From CAVXTT01 sp963764685 (GTDB lineage: Bacteria > Bacteroidota > Ignavibacteria > Ignavibacteriales > Ignavibacteriaceae): a stretch of 46,405 nt of DNA. Under the pieces are notes generated by a model that had not been told where the DNA came from, made no database searches, and saw nothing but the letters and a program-made list of their open reading frames with translations. Shown piece by piece: positions 26,845-36,594 of the stretch (its first letter is position 1; the number at the start of each line of letters is the position of its first letter). The stretch spans positions 1 through 46,405 of the forward strand of contig CAVXTT010000025.1 in assembly GCA_963764685.1 (NCBI GenBank). Reading direction: 5' to 3'. The translations under genes were made by a program, and so were the position numbers.

Positions 26845-27803
26845 TTTCTGCCTAAAATAGTAGAGATGATCTTAGCGGCGTGATCCCTGGAATTTTCAAT
26901 AAACCATTTGCTTGTTTCATACCCGCTGCAGACAACCCCTGCGAGGAAGATACCCTTTGTACCTGTTTCAAAGGTATTTTCATCAATGACCGGAACGCAG
27001 TGTGTACCTGCAAAACTTACTCCTGCATTCTCAAGGAATGAAAAATCAGAGTGGTATCCTGTCATTGCAAAGACAAAGTCATTCTTTAAAGTTATTATTT
27101 CCTCAGGAGTGGATATGATTATCTCATCCTGCTTAATTTCTTTAACCTCTGAATTAAAATAAGCCTTTATTGAACCTTCTTTTATTCTGTTCTCAATATC
27201 GGGACGCACCCAATACTTTACCCCTTCCTTTAATGCATCTTCTCTTATAATCATTGTTACCTTAGAACCGCGTCGAAAGGTCTCAAGCGCTACATCAACT
27301 GCAGAGTTGCCTGCACCTATAACAGCGATATCGAGATATGCATACGGGTGCGCTTCATCAAAATAATGTTTGACCTTAGGCTGGTTCTCTCCCGGAATAT
27401 TCATAAGATTAGGCTGATCGTAAAAACCTGTTGCGATGATTACATTATGTGCTGTATAAATATCCTGAGTTGTTTCTATCTCGAAATTGCCGGGATTACC
27501 CTTAACGGAGAGAACTTTCTCATATAAATGAACATTAAGCTTCCAGGATTCTCTTACACGTCTGTAGTATTCCAGCGACTCTCTCCGGGTCGGTTTATCT
27601 CCATGTGAAACAAAAGGTACATCACCTATCTCAAGCCTGTCCGACGTAGAGAAGAAGGTCATATTTATAGGATAGTGGAAAAGGGAATTAACCAGGCATC
27701 CTTTTTCAAGTACGAGATGGGACAAGTTGTTATTTACGGCTTCAATCCCGCAGCTTAACCCTATAGGTCCGGCTCCTATAATAATAACATCAAATGATTT
27801 CAT
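26841..27803 (-). CDS. ypdA: YpdA-family bacillithiol disulfide reductase
   Basis: NADPH-dependent flavoprotein that reduces bacillithiol disulfide in organisms that make bacillithiol. The 320-residue protein has GAGPIGLSCGIEA for FAD, the YpdA-type HYPINMTFFSTSDRLEIG segment, and AVIGAGNSAVDVALE for NADPH. It lacks the CxxC of thioredoxin reductases, as expected. GIFLAGVVCSGYETSKWFIE is the family-typical C-terminal FAD segment, and the Cys here matches the conserved one. No BshA, BshB or BshC gene is in the window. Identification rests on pattern recall, not alignment. Confidence 0.85.
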   Translation of the reverse strand: MKSFDVIIIGAGPIGLSCGIEAVNNNLSHLVLEKGCLVNSLFHYPINMTFFSTSDRLEIGDVPFVSHGDKPTRRESLEYYRRVRESWKLNVHLYEKVLSVKGNPGNFEIETTQDIYTAHNVIIATGFYDQPNLMNIPGENQPKVKHYFDEAHPYAYLDIAVIGAGNSAVDVALETFRRGSKVTMIIREDALKEGVKYWVRPDIENRIKEGSIKAYFNSEVKEIKQDEIIISTPEEIITLKNDFVFAMTGYHSDFSFLENAGVSFAGTHCVPVIDENTFETGTKGIFLAGVVCSGYETSKWFIENSRDHAAKIISTILGRN

Positions 27804-27931
27804 TATATCTGCTTTACATTCAAATTAAAATACTAAACATCAAAATAAATAATTGTTACCTATATGTAACATAATGATGATTCACATAGTTCCTGTGAAT
27901 ACGAGGAGAAAGGTATGAGGCAGATCAATCT

Positions 27932-27969
27932 ATAAAAAAAAAGCCGGACTTCTTTAAAGAAACCCGGCT
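27932..27969 (-). terminator. Intrinsic terminator after the secreted acidic protein
   Basis: Read on the minus strand: AGCCGGG, an interior AAAGAA/TTCTTT pairing, then CCGGCTTTTTTTTT with nine T. It begins about 20 bases after the stop at 27990. On the plus strand an A-run precedes the stem, so it is mainly directional. Confidence 0.85.
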
Positions 27970-27989
27970 GTATTCAAGATGGTGATAAA

Positions 27990-28409
27990 TTATTCTATAA
28001 TCTGTACAAGTGAACTGCAAACTGTTTCGTCATCATCATCCAACAGGAAGACACGATAAAATCCAGGGTCGTCAAAGCTCAGGTCACTATCATCATTTTT
28101 CGCAAAGAAGACATATTTCATATCACGATCGATTGTATAGCTGAATTTCTTGTAATACTCAAATTTACCACTGTTGGCGTCCCACTTATCGAACTGAATA
28201 CTTACATCTTCCAGTTTCAATGCCCTGTCGCATTTTACCATAACAGTAAGATATCCGGTAGTGAACCTGTCGGCTACACCGATCTCACCTTTGTCATCAT
28301 CATATCTTTCACAGAAATAAAGAACAGGTTCATTCTGTGCATAAGAACGTGTCCCCGTTCCAACGACAAATAAAAACACCATTATAGAAAGTAAAGAGAA
28401 TTTGTTCAT
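27990..28409 (-). CDS. Secreted acidic protein of unknown function (139 aa)
   Basis: Not recognised. A clear signal peptide (MNKFSLLSIMVFLFVVGTG, cleavage near SYA-QNE) is followed by a single beta-rich domain with acidic clusters (YDDDKGE, KNDDSDLSFDDPG, DDDDETVC). Three cysteines remain after cleavage. The acidic loops could bind calcium, but this is inference. An AGGAG site precedes the ATG and a terminator follows, so it is a single-gene unit. Length and composition suit a small envelope protein. Confidence 0.75.
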   Translation of the reverse strand: MNKFSLLSIMVFLFVVGTGTRSYAQNEPVLYFCERYDDDKGEIGVADRFTTGYLTVMVKCDRALKLEDVSIQFDKWDANSGKFEYYKKFSYTIDRDMKYVFFAKNDDSDLSFDDPGFYRVFLLDDDDETVCSSLVQIIE

Positions 28410-28559
28410 AAAAGAGCTCCTGAATTTAATTATTGTTGGTTAAATACATTTGATTAATTATTCTCTTAAATAAAGTATATTCATTGCATAATTTTATAAA
28501 AATAATATTTTAAAACATATAGCTCTGAAAAATATTTATTTCAGCAAGAGGAGCTTTAT

Positions 28560-29198
28560 TTGCTAGTAGAACATATTTCCTTTGATCTGGACGGGACACT
28601 CGTTAACTCTCACAATACAATCTACAAAACAGCATTAAAGACCCTAGAGCATTTGGGAATTGCCGGTAAGATCCAGGAGGATGAATTTTATAGACGAATC
28701 GGTCATCATTTCCTTGATATTTTCAGGGATATGGAAATATCCGTTCCTGATATTGAACACTTTATCAATATCTATAAAGGCTATTATTTTGATTTTATTG
28801 ATACTTCCTCCCTTTACGACAATGTAATTGATGTCCTCGATAAGATATCATCAGCCGGCATCAGCATATCACTTCTTACTACAAAGGCACAGGATCAGGC
28901 TGAAATGATATTAGATCATTTTAAAATAGATAATTACTTTTCATTTATAATGGGACGCAGGCATGGAATGGGGATAAAACCTTCCCCCGAACCGCTTCTT
29001 TTTATCTGTAATAATTTAAGTATAAAACCGGATGACACATTGATGGTTGGGGATTCTGATCTTGATATTAATTGCGGTAAGAACGCCGGCACAAAAACCT
29101 GTGCTGTAACTTACGGGTACAGGACACCGGAATTACTAAGAGAGTTAAATCCTGATTATATGATCGGAAGTTTTAATGAACTCCTCAGCATTCTCTGA
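28560..29198 (+). CDS. HAD-family phosphatase (phosphoglycolate phosphatase-like)
   Basis: 212 residues, a HAD hydrolase with an alpha-helical cap. Motif I is FDLDGTLVNS with both catalytic Asp; motif II is in LLTTKAQ; motif III Lys lies in GMGIKPSPEP; motif IV is VGDSDLDINCGKNAG. The cap inserts after motif I, as in Gph/PGMB-type enzymes. The start is TTG 28560 with AGAGGAG seven or so bases before it. It is about 100 bases ahead of recQ on the same strand. Phosphoglycolate, made during repair of oxidised DNA ends, would suit that neighbour, but substrate is inferred. Confidence 0.87.
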   Translation: MLVEHISFDLDGTLVNSHNTIYKTALKTLEHLGIAGKIQEDEFYRRIGHHFLDIFRDMEISVPDIEHFINIYKGYYFDFIDTSSLYDNVIDVLDKISSAGISISLLTTKAQDQAEMILDHFKIDNYFSFIMGRRHGMGIKPSPEPLLFICNNLSIKPDDTLMVGDSDLDINCGKNAGTKTCAVTYGYRTPELLRELNPDYMIGSFNELLSIL

Positions 29199-29297
29199 AA
29201 AAGACCGGTTATAAAGAAATAAGCTTTTTAATATTTAATAAGCAGCTTTTAATAAAAAAATATTTAACCTATAAAACTCAACAGGGGAGTTAAGAAA

Positions 29298-31451
29298 ATG
29301 ACAGAAACAAAGAATATTTTAAAGAATATTTTCGGATATGAGTCCTTCCGTCCGCTTCAGCAGGAAATAATTGAAAATGTCCTAAGCAGAAATGATACTC
29401 TCATAGTAATGCCTACAGGAGGCGGAAAATCGATCTGCTATCAGATACCCTCAATGATATTTGATGGATTAACAATAGTGATCTCCCCCCTCATCTCGCT
29501 GATGAAGGATCAGGTTCAGCAGCTTGCACAGCTTGGCGTTAATGCTGCCTTATTGAACAGTTCGCTTCTGCCTTCGGAATATGCCTTTAATTATAATATG
29601 GTTAAAAATAAGAAGGCGAAGCTGCTTTACCTGGCACCGGAATCATTGGGTAAAGCTGATCTGAATATTTTATTCAGCACCAATGAGGTGCATTGCCTGG
29701 CAGTAGATGAGGCGCACTGTATATCGGAATGGGGGCACGACTTCAGGAAGGATTATCGTCAGCTCGGTAATTTCAGGAAAAAATTTCCCTCCGCTGTCTG
29801 CCTGGCTCTTACCGCAACTGCTACTCCGAAAGTTCAGGATGATATTATTGCCAACCTGAATATGACATCATATAAAAAATTTATCGCAAGCTTTAACCGG
29901 GAAAACCTTTACCTCGAGGTGATACCTAAAAGACGGGCTTTTGAACAGACCTTATCATTTTTAAACGAACATAAAAACCAGCCGGGAATCATTTACTGCT
30001 TTTCGAGGAAACAGGTGGATGATCTAAGTGTAGACCTGGCTGATGCAGGTTTCTCCAACAAACCTTATCATGCAGGTCTTTCAGATCAGGAGAGGCATAG
30101 AAACCAGGACATGTTTACCCGGGATGAGGTAGATATTATCGTGGCCACTATTGCTTTTGGAATGGGCATAAATAAATCGAATGTACGCTTTGTAATTCAT
30201 TATGATCTGCCCAAAAATATTGAGTCGTATTACCAGGAGATCGGAAGATCGGGACGCGACGGGCTGAAAGCCGACTGTCTTTTGCTTTTCAGTTACGGGG
30301 ATATAGCAAAAATTAATTATTTCATTGATCTGAAAGAGGACGAAAAAGAAAGAATAAATGCCAAGCTACACCTTGATGCAATAGTGAGATATGCAGAGTC
30401 AGAAAAATGTAGAAGGACAGACCTGATAAAATATTTCGGCGAGCAATATAGTATCCCGACTTGCGGAATGTGCGATAACTGCGTCAGCGAGGCAAAGGAA
30501 CAAACAGATATTACAATATATGCCCAGAAATTTTTATCTGCCGTGAAACGTACGGGAGAGATCTACGGAGCCTCATATTTAATCGATTTATTAAGAGGAA
30601 GTGAATCTGAAAAGATCATCGCCAATAGACATCAAAATCTATCTGTATACGGTATAGGGAAGGAATTTGATCGAAAGCAGTGGCAGCTGATAGTTAGACA
30701 GCTTATTTCGAAAGAGCTTCTTATCCGTGCGGGTGAATTCGGCAGTCTTAAAATTACCGGCGGCGGCTCTGCGGTCCTAAAGAACGGAGCGAAGGTTTTC
30801 GGTATGACTACTGAGCCCAAAACCTTAAAGAGGAGAGACAGATCAGAATATGATATTGAACTTTTTGAATTACTGAGGAGAAAGCGAAAAGAGCTGGCAG
30901 AACAAAAAGACATTCCTCCATTTATAATATTTTCTGATAAATCACTTTCTGAAATGGCAGCTTCATATCCCCGGAACAGAAATGAGATGACCCGGGTAAG
31001 CGGTGTAGGATTAAGAAAGTATGAAACTTATGGAGAGATATTTCTATCAGTAATTAAAAAATACTGCAGCAGCAAAGTTATCACCGGGTCAAAAGCAGAA
31101 GGAAGCAGCGTCACTTTGCTGTTGAAGTCCAAACGCTTTGTGCAGGTTGCCGAAGCATTTAATAACGGTAGTTCTGTAAAAAGTCTTTGCAGTCAGTATA
31201 ATGTTATCCCTGAAACAATTATAGGGCACCTCTTCAGGTACAGCAATAGCGGGGGGAAATTAAACATAGATAAGGTGAAAGGGCTGGTTAATCTTTCCCC
31301 GGATAGATGGGGAGAAGTTTTTAAGGAATTCTCCGCTTCGCCTGATTTTACTCTAAGTCCTATATTTGAAAAGTTTAACAGTACAATCTCCTACAATGAT
31401 TTGAGATTACTAAGAATCATACAGTCAGCGGAAACAAGAAGACAAATATGA
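29298..31451 (+). CDS. recQ: ATP-dependent DNA helicase RecQ
   Basis: 3'-5' DNA helicase for recombination and replication-fork repair. 717 residues. Walker A MPTGGGKS, aromatic-rich loop plus DEAH in VDEAHCISEWGHDFR, motif III LTATATP, motif V ATIAFGMGINK and motif VI QEIGRSGRDG are all present. The RQC zinc site is seen in CRRTDLIKYF...CGMCDNC. An HRDC domain starts near FELLRRKRKELAEQ, and a C-terminal HTH_40-like segment ends the protein. The gene begins after AGGGGAG and ends before a strong terminator. Confidence 0.97.
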   Translation: MTETKNILKNIFGYESFRPLQQEIIENVLSRNDTLIVMPTGGGKSICYQIPSMIFDGLTIVISPLISLMKDQVQQLAQLGVNAALLNSSLLPSEYAFNYNMVKNKKAKLLYLAPESLGKADLNILFSTNEVHCLAVDEAHCISEWGHDFRKDYRQLGNFRKKFPSAVCLALTATATPKVQDDIIANLNMTSYKKFIASFNRENLYLEVIPKRRAFEQTLSFLNEHKNQPGIIYCFSRKQVDDLSVDLADAGFSNKPYHAGLSDQERHRNQDMFTRDEVDIIVATIAFGMGINKSNVRFVIHYDLPKNIESYYQEIGRSGRDGLKADCLLLFSYGDIAKINYFIDLKEDEKERINAKLHLDAIVRYAESEKCRRTDLIKYFGEQYSIPTCGMCDNCVSEAKEQTDITIYAQKFLSAVKRTGEIYGASYLIDLLRGSESEKIIANRHQNLSVYGIGKEFDRKQWQLIVRQLISKELLIRAGEFGSLKITGGGSAVLKNGAKVFGMTTEPKTLKRRDRSEYDIELFELLRRKRKELAEQKDIPPFIIFSDKSLSEMAASYPRNRNEMTRVSGVGLRKYETYGEIFLSVIKKYCSSKVITGSKAEGSSVTLLLKSKRFVQVAEAFNNGSSVKSLCSQYNVIPETIIGHLFRYSNSGGKLNIDKVKGLVNLSPDRWGEVFKEFSASPDFTLSPIFEKFNSTISYNDLRLLRIIQSAETRRQI

Positions 31452-31461
31452 TGTGTTGTCA

Positions 31462-31494
31462 TAAAAAAACCCCGCACGCTGCGGGGTCTTTTAT
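31462..31494. terminator. Bidirectional terminator between recQ and an M14 peptidase
   Basis: Stem ACCCCGCA with TGCGGGGT around a CGC loop, with a run of seven A on the left and TCTTTT on the right. It lies between the recQ stop (31451) and the convergent peptidase stop (31512), and can serve both strands, more strongly the minus one. Confidence 0.88.
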
Positions 31495-31511
31495 GAAATA
31501 TGGTTTGATAA

Positions 31512-34202
31512 TTATTTCATCAGAATCATTTTGCGGTTGCTGGTAAAATTATCCGTCCTCAACTTATAAATATATACCCCGTTGGAGAGGTTGTATTCAT
31601 TTGCATCAAAGTTAACAGAATATGTACCGGCTTCCTGTTTGGAATTAACAAGAGATGTTACCTTTTGTCCTATTATATTATAAATTTCAATAGAGACGAA
31701 AGAATTCTCTGCTAACGAATATTTAATCGTTGTGGAAGGATTAAACGGGTTAGGATAATTCTGCTCTAATGTATAACTGTAAACAGGTGCGGTTGTTACT
31801 TCAAGGGGGCCATAGATCCTGAAGGTTCCGTCATAATCTATTTGTTTCAGTCTGTAATAAGAGGTTCCGCTTAAAGGAGTTTTATCAATAAAACGGTAGC
31901 TGGTTTTTTCTGAAGTTGTACCGGCACCTTTTACAAATCCTACAGAGGAATATTTGCTTGTGGTATTTCCTTTGTTGTCTGCCTGAGCTCTTTCAACTTC
32001 AAATCCATTATTGTTAAGTTCTGATGATGTTGACCAGTTCAGAACTACATCTCCTTCATGAATATTTGCTGTAAAGGAATTTAGTTCAACAGGCACTGCT
32101 GCATAGATCATTACTCCGATATCATCAAGATACCAGCCGTCCCTTACCTGGCTTCCATCTGTTTTAAGCTCGAATCTTATTTTAAACTGGCTGGCGTTAT
32201 AACCTGTAAGATCGATTTCCTCGTGTACCCAGGTTGTCCTGGTTCCATTGTATAAAGGCTGTCCCGGCGGCTGGAAGGATCCTGAACCTATAGTTGTATA
32301 TTCTCCAGCCATCGGTATCCATGTGGACCCGTTATTTGTTGAAATCCTTACCTGACCATAATCCCATCCCGATTCCAGATCATAACGTGTCCAATATGTA
32401 AGTTTCGGATGCTGATAAGTGGAAAGATTTATTGCATTTGTCAGCGTCATTGTTACGGTAGCATTATTCGAATAATTTCCGGTTGGACTATCCGTATATG
32501 AGTTCGGAGCAGAATGAAATGTTGTAGTTGTTACAGCCCATTTCGGATTTACCGGCGAAGATGTGATTGTCCATAATGTATTTATATTATTTGTAGTATC
32601 AGCCATAACGAGCGTGGGGAGTCCGACAATAAAAGAAATGGTATCTCTGCGTAAGTAAGTTGAGAGCGAACGTACAGCAAGCACTAACTTAATTTCCTGT
32701 TCAATAGGAGTGGATGGTGACAAAAATAATCCGCAGGGCATAAATGTCATCGCACTGCCTCTTGAAGGTATACTGTCAATCGGAGCCGAATTGGCAAATA
32801 CTGTAGCATAGCTGCTTAAAGAGGTTAATTCTATGGTCATTGGAGATGCCCCGGTACGTCCTTTATTAAAATATACCGGCTGAACTGCTATAGTATCTCC
32901 GGGCAGGAAATATGTTTTATCGTAATTAGGATTTTGAAGGTCTACATAAGCCCCTGCAACCCAGGTTAAATATTTATTCATCCATACACATTCCTGTGCG
33001 AGACCGAATATCTGACTCTGAGGTTCCCAGAAGCCGTCTGTTCCCAACTCAGGTGTCATCGCGAATATTTTCCCGCCGTTTAAGACAGTATCCCCGTCAT
33101 AGGCATAATCATCACTATTGCCTCTTGTTGAATATCCGACTGTCTGCATATCTGTGCCGGTGCTGAAATGGTTATACTTTGTCATATCTGCAGCATACTC
33201 CCTGAATATTAATGAATCAGGGGTTTCGTGAACCAAAGCTCCGTAAGGATAAATGAGATAATCACCATAGGTATGATAATTCAAAGCACACTTTATACTT
33301 TTACCTCCAAGAAAATCCCTGACAGTCTGTGTCTCAAGTTCTGAGAACGGTGCCGTACCCCGGTAAGTATCACTATTAGGGTCAGTACTTGAACCTCCGT
33401 TTGGAGCATTCCAGTATGCATAAGGTCCGTAATTACGGTTAAGATCTATTCCTGTTCCATTCCTGTTTTTTCTCCACATTCCGCCCCCGTTCGGATTGGT
33501 CTGATGGTTATACTCATACCCGTCAACATTAACAATCGGTATAAAGAATATTTCCCTGTTGTTAACAAGATATGCTACTTCCGGATCCAAAGCATAATTT
33601 TCGAGAAGATAATACATATAGTATATCTGGTTTGTCATACCCATAGGTTCCCGCGCGTGGGTCACTCCCGTAAATGCAACCCTTGGTTCATTTTCACTAA
33701 TGTTAGGGTTATCAGAAATCTTTACCGCATAAATTGTCCGGCCTTGTATTGAAGTGCCTATCGATATCTTCTGCGTGATCAGATTGGGATACATCATATA
33801 CATACTGTCAAGTTCCATTACCATCTCGGCATAAGTGTAATGACCGCCCATCGAACCGAATCCGAATCCGCCAACATTATAAAGCTCTTTGCTTTCATTT
33901 ATAAAGGCTTGTTTCTCGGCATCAGTAAGCTGGGGCAGGGACTCGTAGTATTTTTGATAATCATCAATTAAGATTTCATAACGGTAGCCTAAGGTCTTAA
34001 GGATCTCAAACTCCTGGTCGCTTATAAATACTTCAAGAGCATTGTCCTTAGTAAGAAGGAAATGATCAATCTGAAGGCCTGAATTGATCAGCTGCTGAAT
34101 TTCTGATTTGTCATTTATATAAATCTTTACCTGCTTATAATTCTGAGCATTGCCGCAGGTAAGAATTAAAAGAACAAAAAATAGAGTAAAGAAATTTTTC
34201 AT
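31512..34202 (-). CDS. Secreted M14 zinc carboxypeptidase with T9SS sorting domain
   Basis: 896 residues. Order: signal peptide (1-19), a propeptide-like region to about residue 110, M14 catalytic domain with zinc ligands in THAREPMG (HxxE) and NYHTYGD, catalytic Glu in TPELGTDGFW and Arg/Asn motif DLNRNYG; a CARDB-like region; a MAM-like jelly-roll region (LTYWTRYDLESGWDYGQV); a FN3-like stretch (VPVELNSFTANI, LNWSTSSELNNNGFEVERA); and the type A T9SS C-terminal domain (YTLEQNYPNPFNPSTTIKYS to RKMILMK). Exported across the outer membrane and probably surface-bound or released. It is paired with a second M14 gene upstream. Confidence 0.92.
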   Translation of the reverse strand: MKNFFTLFFVLLILTCGNAQNYKQVKIYINDKSEIQQLINSGLQIDHFLLTKDNALEVFISDQEFEILKTLGYRYEILIDDYQKYYESLPQLTDAEKQAFINESKELYNVGGFGFGSMGGHYTYAEMVMELDSMYMMYPNLITQKISIGTSIQGRTIYAVKISDNPNISENEPRVAFTGVTHAREPMGMTNQIYYMYYLLENYALDPEVAYLVNNREIFFIPIVNVDGYEYNHQTNPNGGGMWRKNRNGTGIDLNRNYGPYAYWNAPNGGSSTDPNSDTYRGTAPFSELETQTVRDFLGGKSIKCALNYHTYGDYLIYPYGALVHETPDSLIFREYAADMTKYNHFSTGTDMQTVGYSTRGNSDDYAYDGDTVLNGGKIFAMTPELGTDGFWEPQSQIFGLAQECVWMNKYLTWVAGAYVDLQNPNYDKTYFLPGDTIAVQPVYFNKGRTGASPMTIELTSLSSYATVFANSAPIDSIPSRGSAMTFMPCGLFLSPSTPIEQEIKLVLAVRSLSTYLRRDTISFIVGLPTLVMADTTNNINTLWTITSSPVNPKWAVTTTTFHSAPNSYTDSPTGNYSNNATVTMTLTNAINLSTYQHPKLTYWTRYDLESGWDYGQVRISTNNGSTWIPMAGEYTTIGSGSFQPPGQPLYNGTRTTWVHEEIDLTGYNASQFKIRFELKTDGSQVRDGWYLDDIGVMIYAAVPVELNSFTANIHEGDVVLNWSTSSELNNNGFEVERAQADNKGNTTSKYSSVGFVKGAGTTSEKTSYRFIDKTPLSGTSYYRLKQIDYDGTFRIYGPLEVTTAPVYSYTLEQNYPNPFNPSTTIKYSLAENSFVSIEIYNIIGQKVTSLVNSKQEAGTYSVNFDANEYNLSNGVYIYKLRTDNFTSNRKMILMK

Positions 34203-34275
34203 TAAAGATTCCCTCGTAGTTTCGTTAAAATTATAAAATAAACTTCTGTCCCGCAGGTATAAAAAATATTACTCA

Positions 34276-36594
34276 TTATTTGAGTATAATCATTTTACGG
34301 GATTGGATAAAATCTCCTGCTTTCATTGTATAGTAGTACACGCCGCTGGAAATTCCTGAGGCATTAAAATCAACCTCATAACTTCCTGCAGTTTTATTTT
34401 CATTTACAAGTGTAGTAATTTCATTGCCGAGAACATCAAACACAGTTATTCTTACCGGCACACCATTGTGATCGGAGCCTGATCCTGCAATCTGATATTT
34501 TATTTTTGTCGCAGGGTTAAAAGGGTTAGGGTAATTTTGTGCAATCGAATATTCAGAAATACCTGCAGCATTAACTTCCAGTGGTCCATAAATCCTGAAA
34601 GTTCCGTCGAGATCTACTTGCTTTAATCTATATAGTATGTTTCCGGTTCCCGGTTTCTGATCAGTATAGCTGTATGAATGTCTTTCAGTTGAAGTGCCGT
34701 GACCCGGTATGAAAACCACTTCAGTCCACCCGGTATTATCATTGAGCAGATTTTTTTCTATTTCAAAACCGCTGTTATTGGTCTCAGTTGAAGTAACCCA
34801 GCTTATCACAACATCGTGATCCTTAATGTTTGCGGTGAATGAAGATAATTCTACCGGGACAGGATGTAATGATACAACAGCATCAAGATCATAGCCCGCA
34901 TCAGCAGCAATAGCTACACCGTCGCCGTCATCAGTAATTTTAATATACCTTGCCTGTGCAAGTGTTCCGAGATCAAAGCTTACGGTTCCGGTTCCCGAAC
35001 CAAGAGATACCCAGGGTCCGTCCATTGACATACTTGCAGCGCATAAAAATCCCTCAGCCGTTAAATCTCCTTCATATACAGTAAGGTCATTCCCTGCCAG
35101 GTTTTGTATCGGAGTCTGCATATCAAGTATACACCACCCGCTTTTGCCGATTGAATAATTAATATTGTCAGGCATACCTAATGCAGCCGGTGTCAATCCT
35201 TCATCTGAAAAATTATTTCCCGGGATTCGTGATGCACAGAACCTGAATGCAGAGTACTGAGCATTGCTCGTAAGCTGAATGTTTACAGGTGTGGAACTAT
35301 TTGCTGTTACGACAACGTTTGAAACTGTTACAGGCTCATAACCATTTGCTTTTGCCGTGACGGTATACGTACCCGGTAAAACATATTTGTGAAAATCCCC
35401 CACAACAGGATCAGTATATGAGGGGTAATAATTATTTATATAAATTGCTGCGGGAACAGGTAGTCCGGTTTGAGCATCAGTAACCACACCTTCAATTCCA
35501 TAACCGGAGTATTTGATTAATGCGATCATTGAAGGATAGTTGTAATTGTAGTACTGCAGTATCTGGGAATTCGGGGGATGCTTATCAAATGATATCTCTA
35601 TACTCCAGGAAACCGAACCCATCATTGCATAATTTCCATCTTTCGTGCTTCCGTTTATCGGGTACATTCCCGAGTAGCCCTGCTCGTAGGGTAAAGTTCC
35701 TCCATAACCTGATGTGGCTGCATAAACACCTGCAAGCTGATGTGTATGGCTGTAGTCGAGGCATTGATTTGGACGATAGCTCCACGGATAACTTACAAAC
35801 TGTGTACCGCTATGATATGATGTATGAACTACAAACTGATTATCATACATACAACTTCTTAAGGCTCTGGTCTCGACCTGGGAAAATGCACCGGGACTGC
35901 TTCCCTCGCCATCCCACATATAACCATAATCCCTGTTTAAATCCACAAAATTCTGATTGTAGCGGACATTATTTTGTCTTCCATCAGGATTCACCATCAG
36001 GTACAGCCAGATCTCGCGTGTATTAATAAGATCGGCAATTAAAGGCTCGGTGGAGTATTTAATACAAAGATCCCTCGCAAGTCTTATGATATTTTCAGAT
36101 CCGCCAACTTCATCTCCGTGAATTCCGCCGTCAAACATTACTTCAGGCTCATTCTCATCAACAGCAACATTGTCACTGATTTTAAGTGCAGCACATTGCC
36201 TGTTTCCTAAGGAAGTTCCGTAAATATATTTCTTGCAGATTGAACCGAAGTTCTGCTCAAGACTGTCAGCAAGATTTATTATTTCCTGGTATGTATGATA
36301 TTGTTCTTCAAGAATAAAGAAATCCCTCTTGTAATTATTCAGATCTTCTATTTCTGTAATATAGGGAATGCCTAAGCTTTCTATTTGAGATAACTCGGAT
36401 GGTACTACATAATAAGTGAATGTGTTATCCTCGGGATGATAGTCAGAACTTAATTTTAGCGGATAAATACTTTCGAAGTAGTTCGCCGAAATTTTAATCT
36501 GTTTCTCTCCGTTGCGCCAACCGGGTTCCGGTTGAGAATATAAATCAAAAAAGAAAAGGGGGAGGATGGTCAGCAGGAGTATAAGTTTCTTCAT
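34276..36594 (-). CDS. Second secreted M14 carboxypeptidase with T9SS sorting domain
   Basis: 772 residues, distinct from its neighbour. A signal peptide and propeptide precede an M14 domain with GGIHGDEVGGSENI (HxxE), DLNRDYGYMW, TSYHSGTQFV (third ligand) and catalytic Glu in SWSIEISFDKHPP. Next come a carboxypeptidase regulatory-like domain (GIEGVVTDAQTGLPVPAAIY, GTYTVTAKANGYEPVTVSN), a discoidin-like region, a FN3-like segment (VPVELSSFTANI) and the T9SS type A domain (YSIAQNYPNPFNPATKIKYQ). The CPD-like architecture suggests the metallocarboxypeptidase D/E branch. Spaced 73 bases from the next peptidase, probably one unit. Confidence 0.92.
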   Translation of the reverse strand: MKKLILLLTILPLFFFDLYSQPEPGWRNGEKQIKISANYFESIYPLKLSSDYHPEDNTFTYYVVPSELSQIESLGIPYITEIEDLNNYKRDFFILEEQYHTYQEIINLADSLEQNFGSICKKYIYGTSLGNRQCAALKISDNVAVDENEPEVMFDGGIHGDEVGGSENIIRLARDLCIKYSTEPLIADLINTREIWLYLMVNPDGRQNNVRYNQNFVDLNRDYGYMWDGEGSSPGAFSQVETRALRSCMYDNQFVVHTSYHSGTQFVSYPWSYRPNQCLDYSHTHQLAGVYAATSGYGGTLPYEQGYSGMYPINGSTKDGNYAMMGSVSWSIEISFDKHPPNSQILQYYNYNYPSMIALIKYSGYGIEGVVTDAQTGLPVPAAIYINNYYPSYTDPVVGDFHKYVLPGTYTVTAKANGYEPVTVSNVVVTANSSTPVNIQLTSNAQYSAFRFCASRIPGNNFSDEGLTPAALGMPDNINYSIGKSGWCILDMQTPIQNLAGNDLTVYEGDLTAEGFLCAASMSMDGPWVSLGSGTGTVSFDLGTLAQARYIKITDDGDGVAIAADAGYDLDAVVSLHPVPVELSSFTANIKDHDVVISWVTSTETNNSGFEIEKNLLNDNTGWTEVVFIPGHGTSTERHSYSYTDQKPGTGNILYRLKQVDLDGTFRIYGPLEVNAAGISEYSIAQNYPNPFNPATKIKYQIAGSGSDHNGVPVRITVFDVLGNEITTLVNENKTAGSYEVDFNASGISSGVYYYTMKAGDFIQSRKMIILK

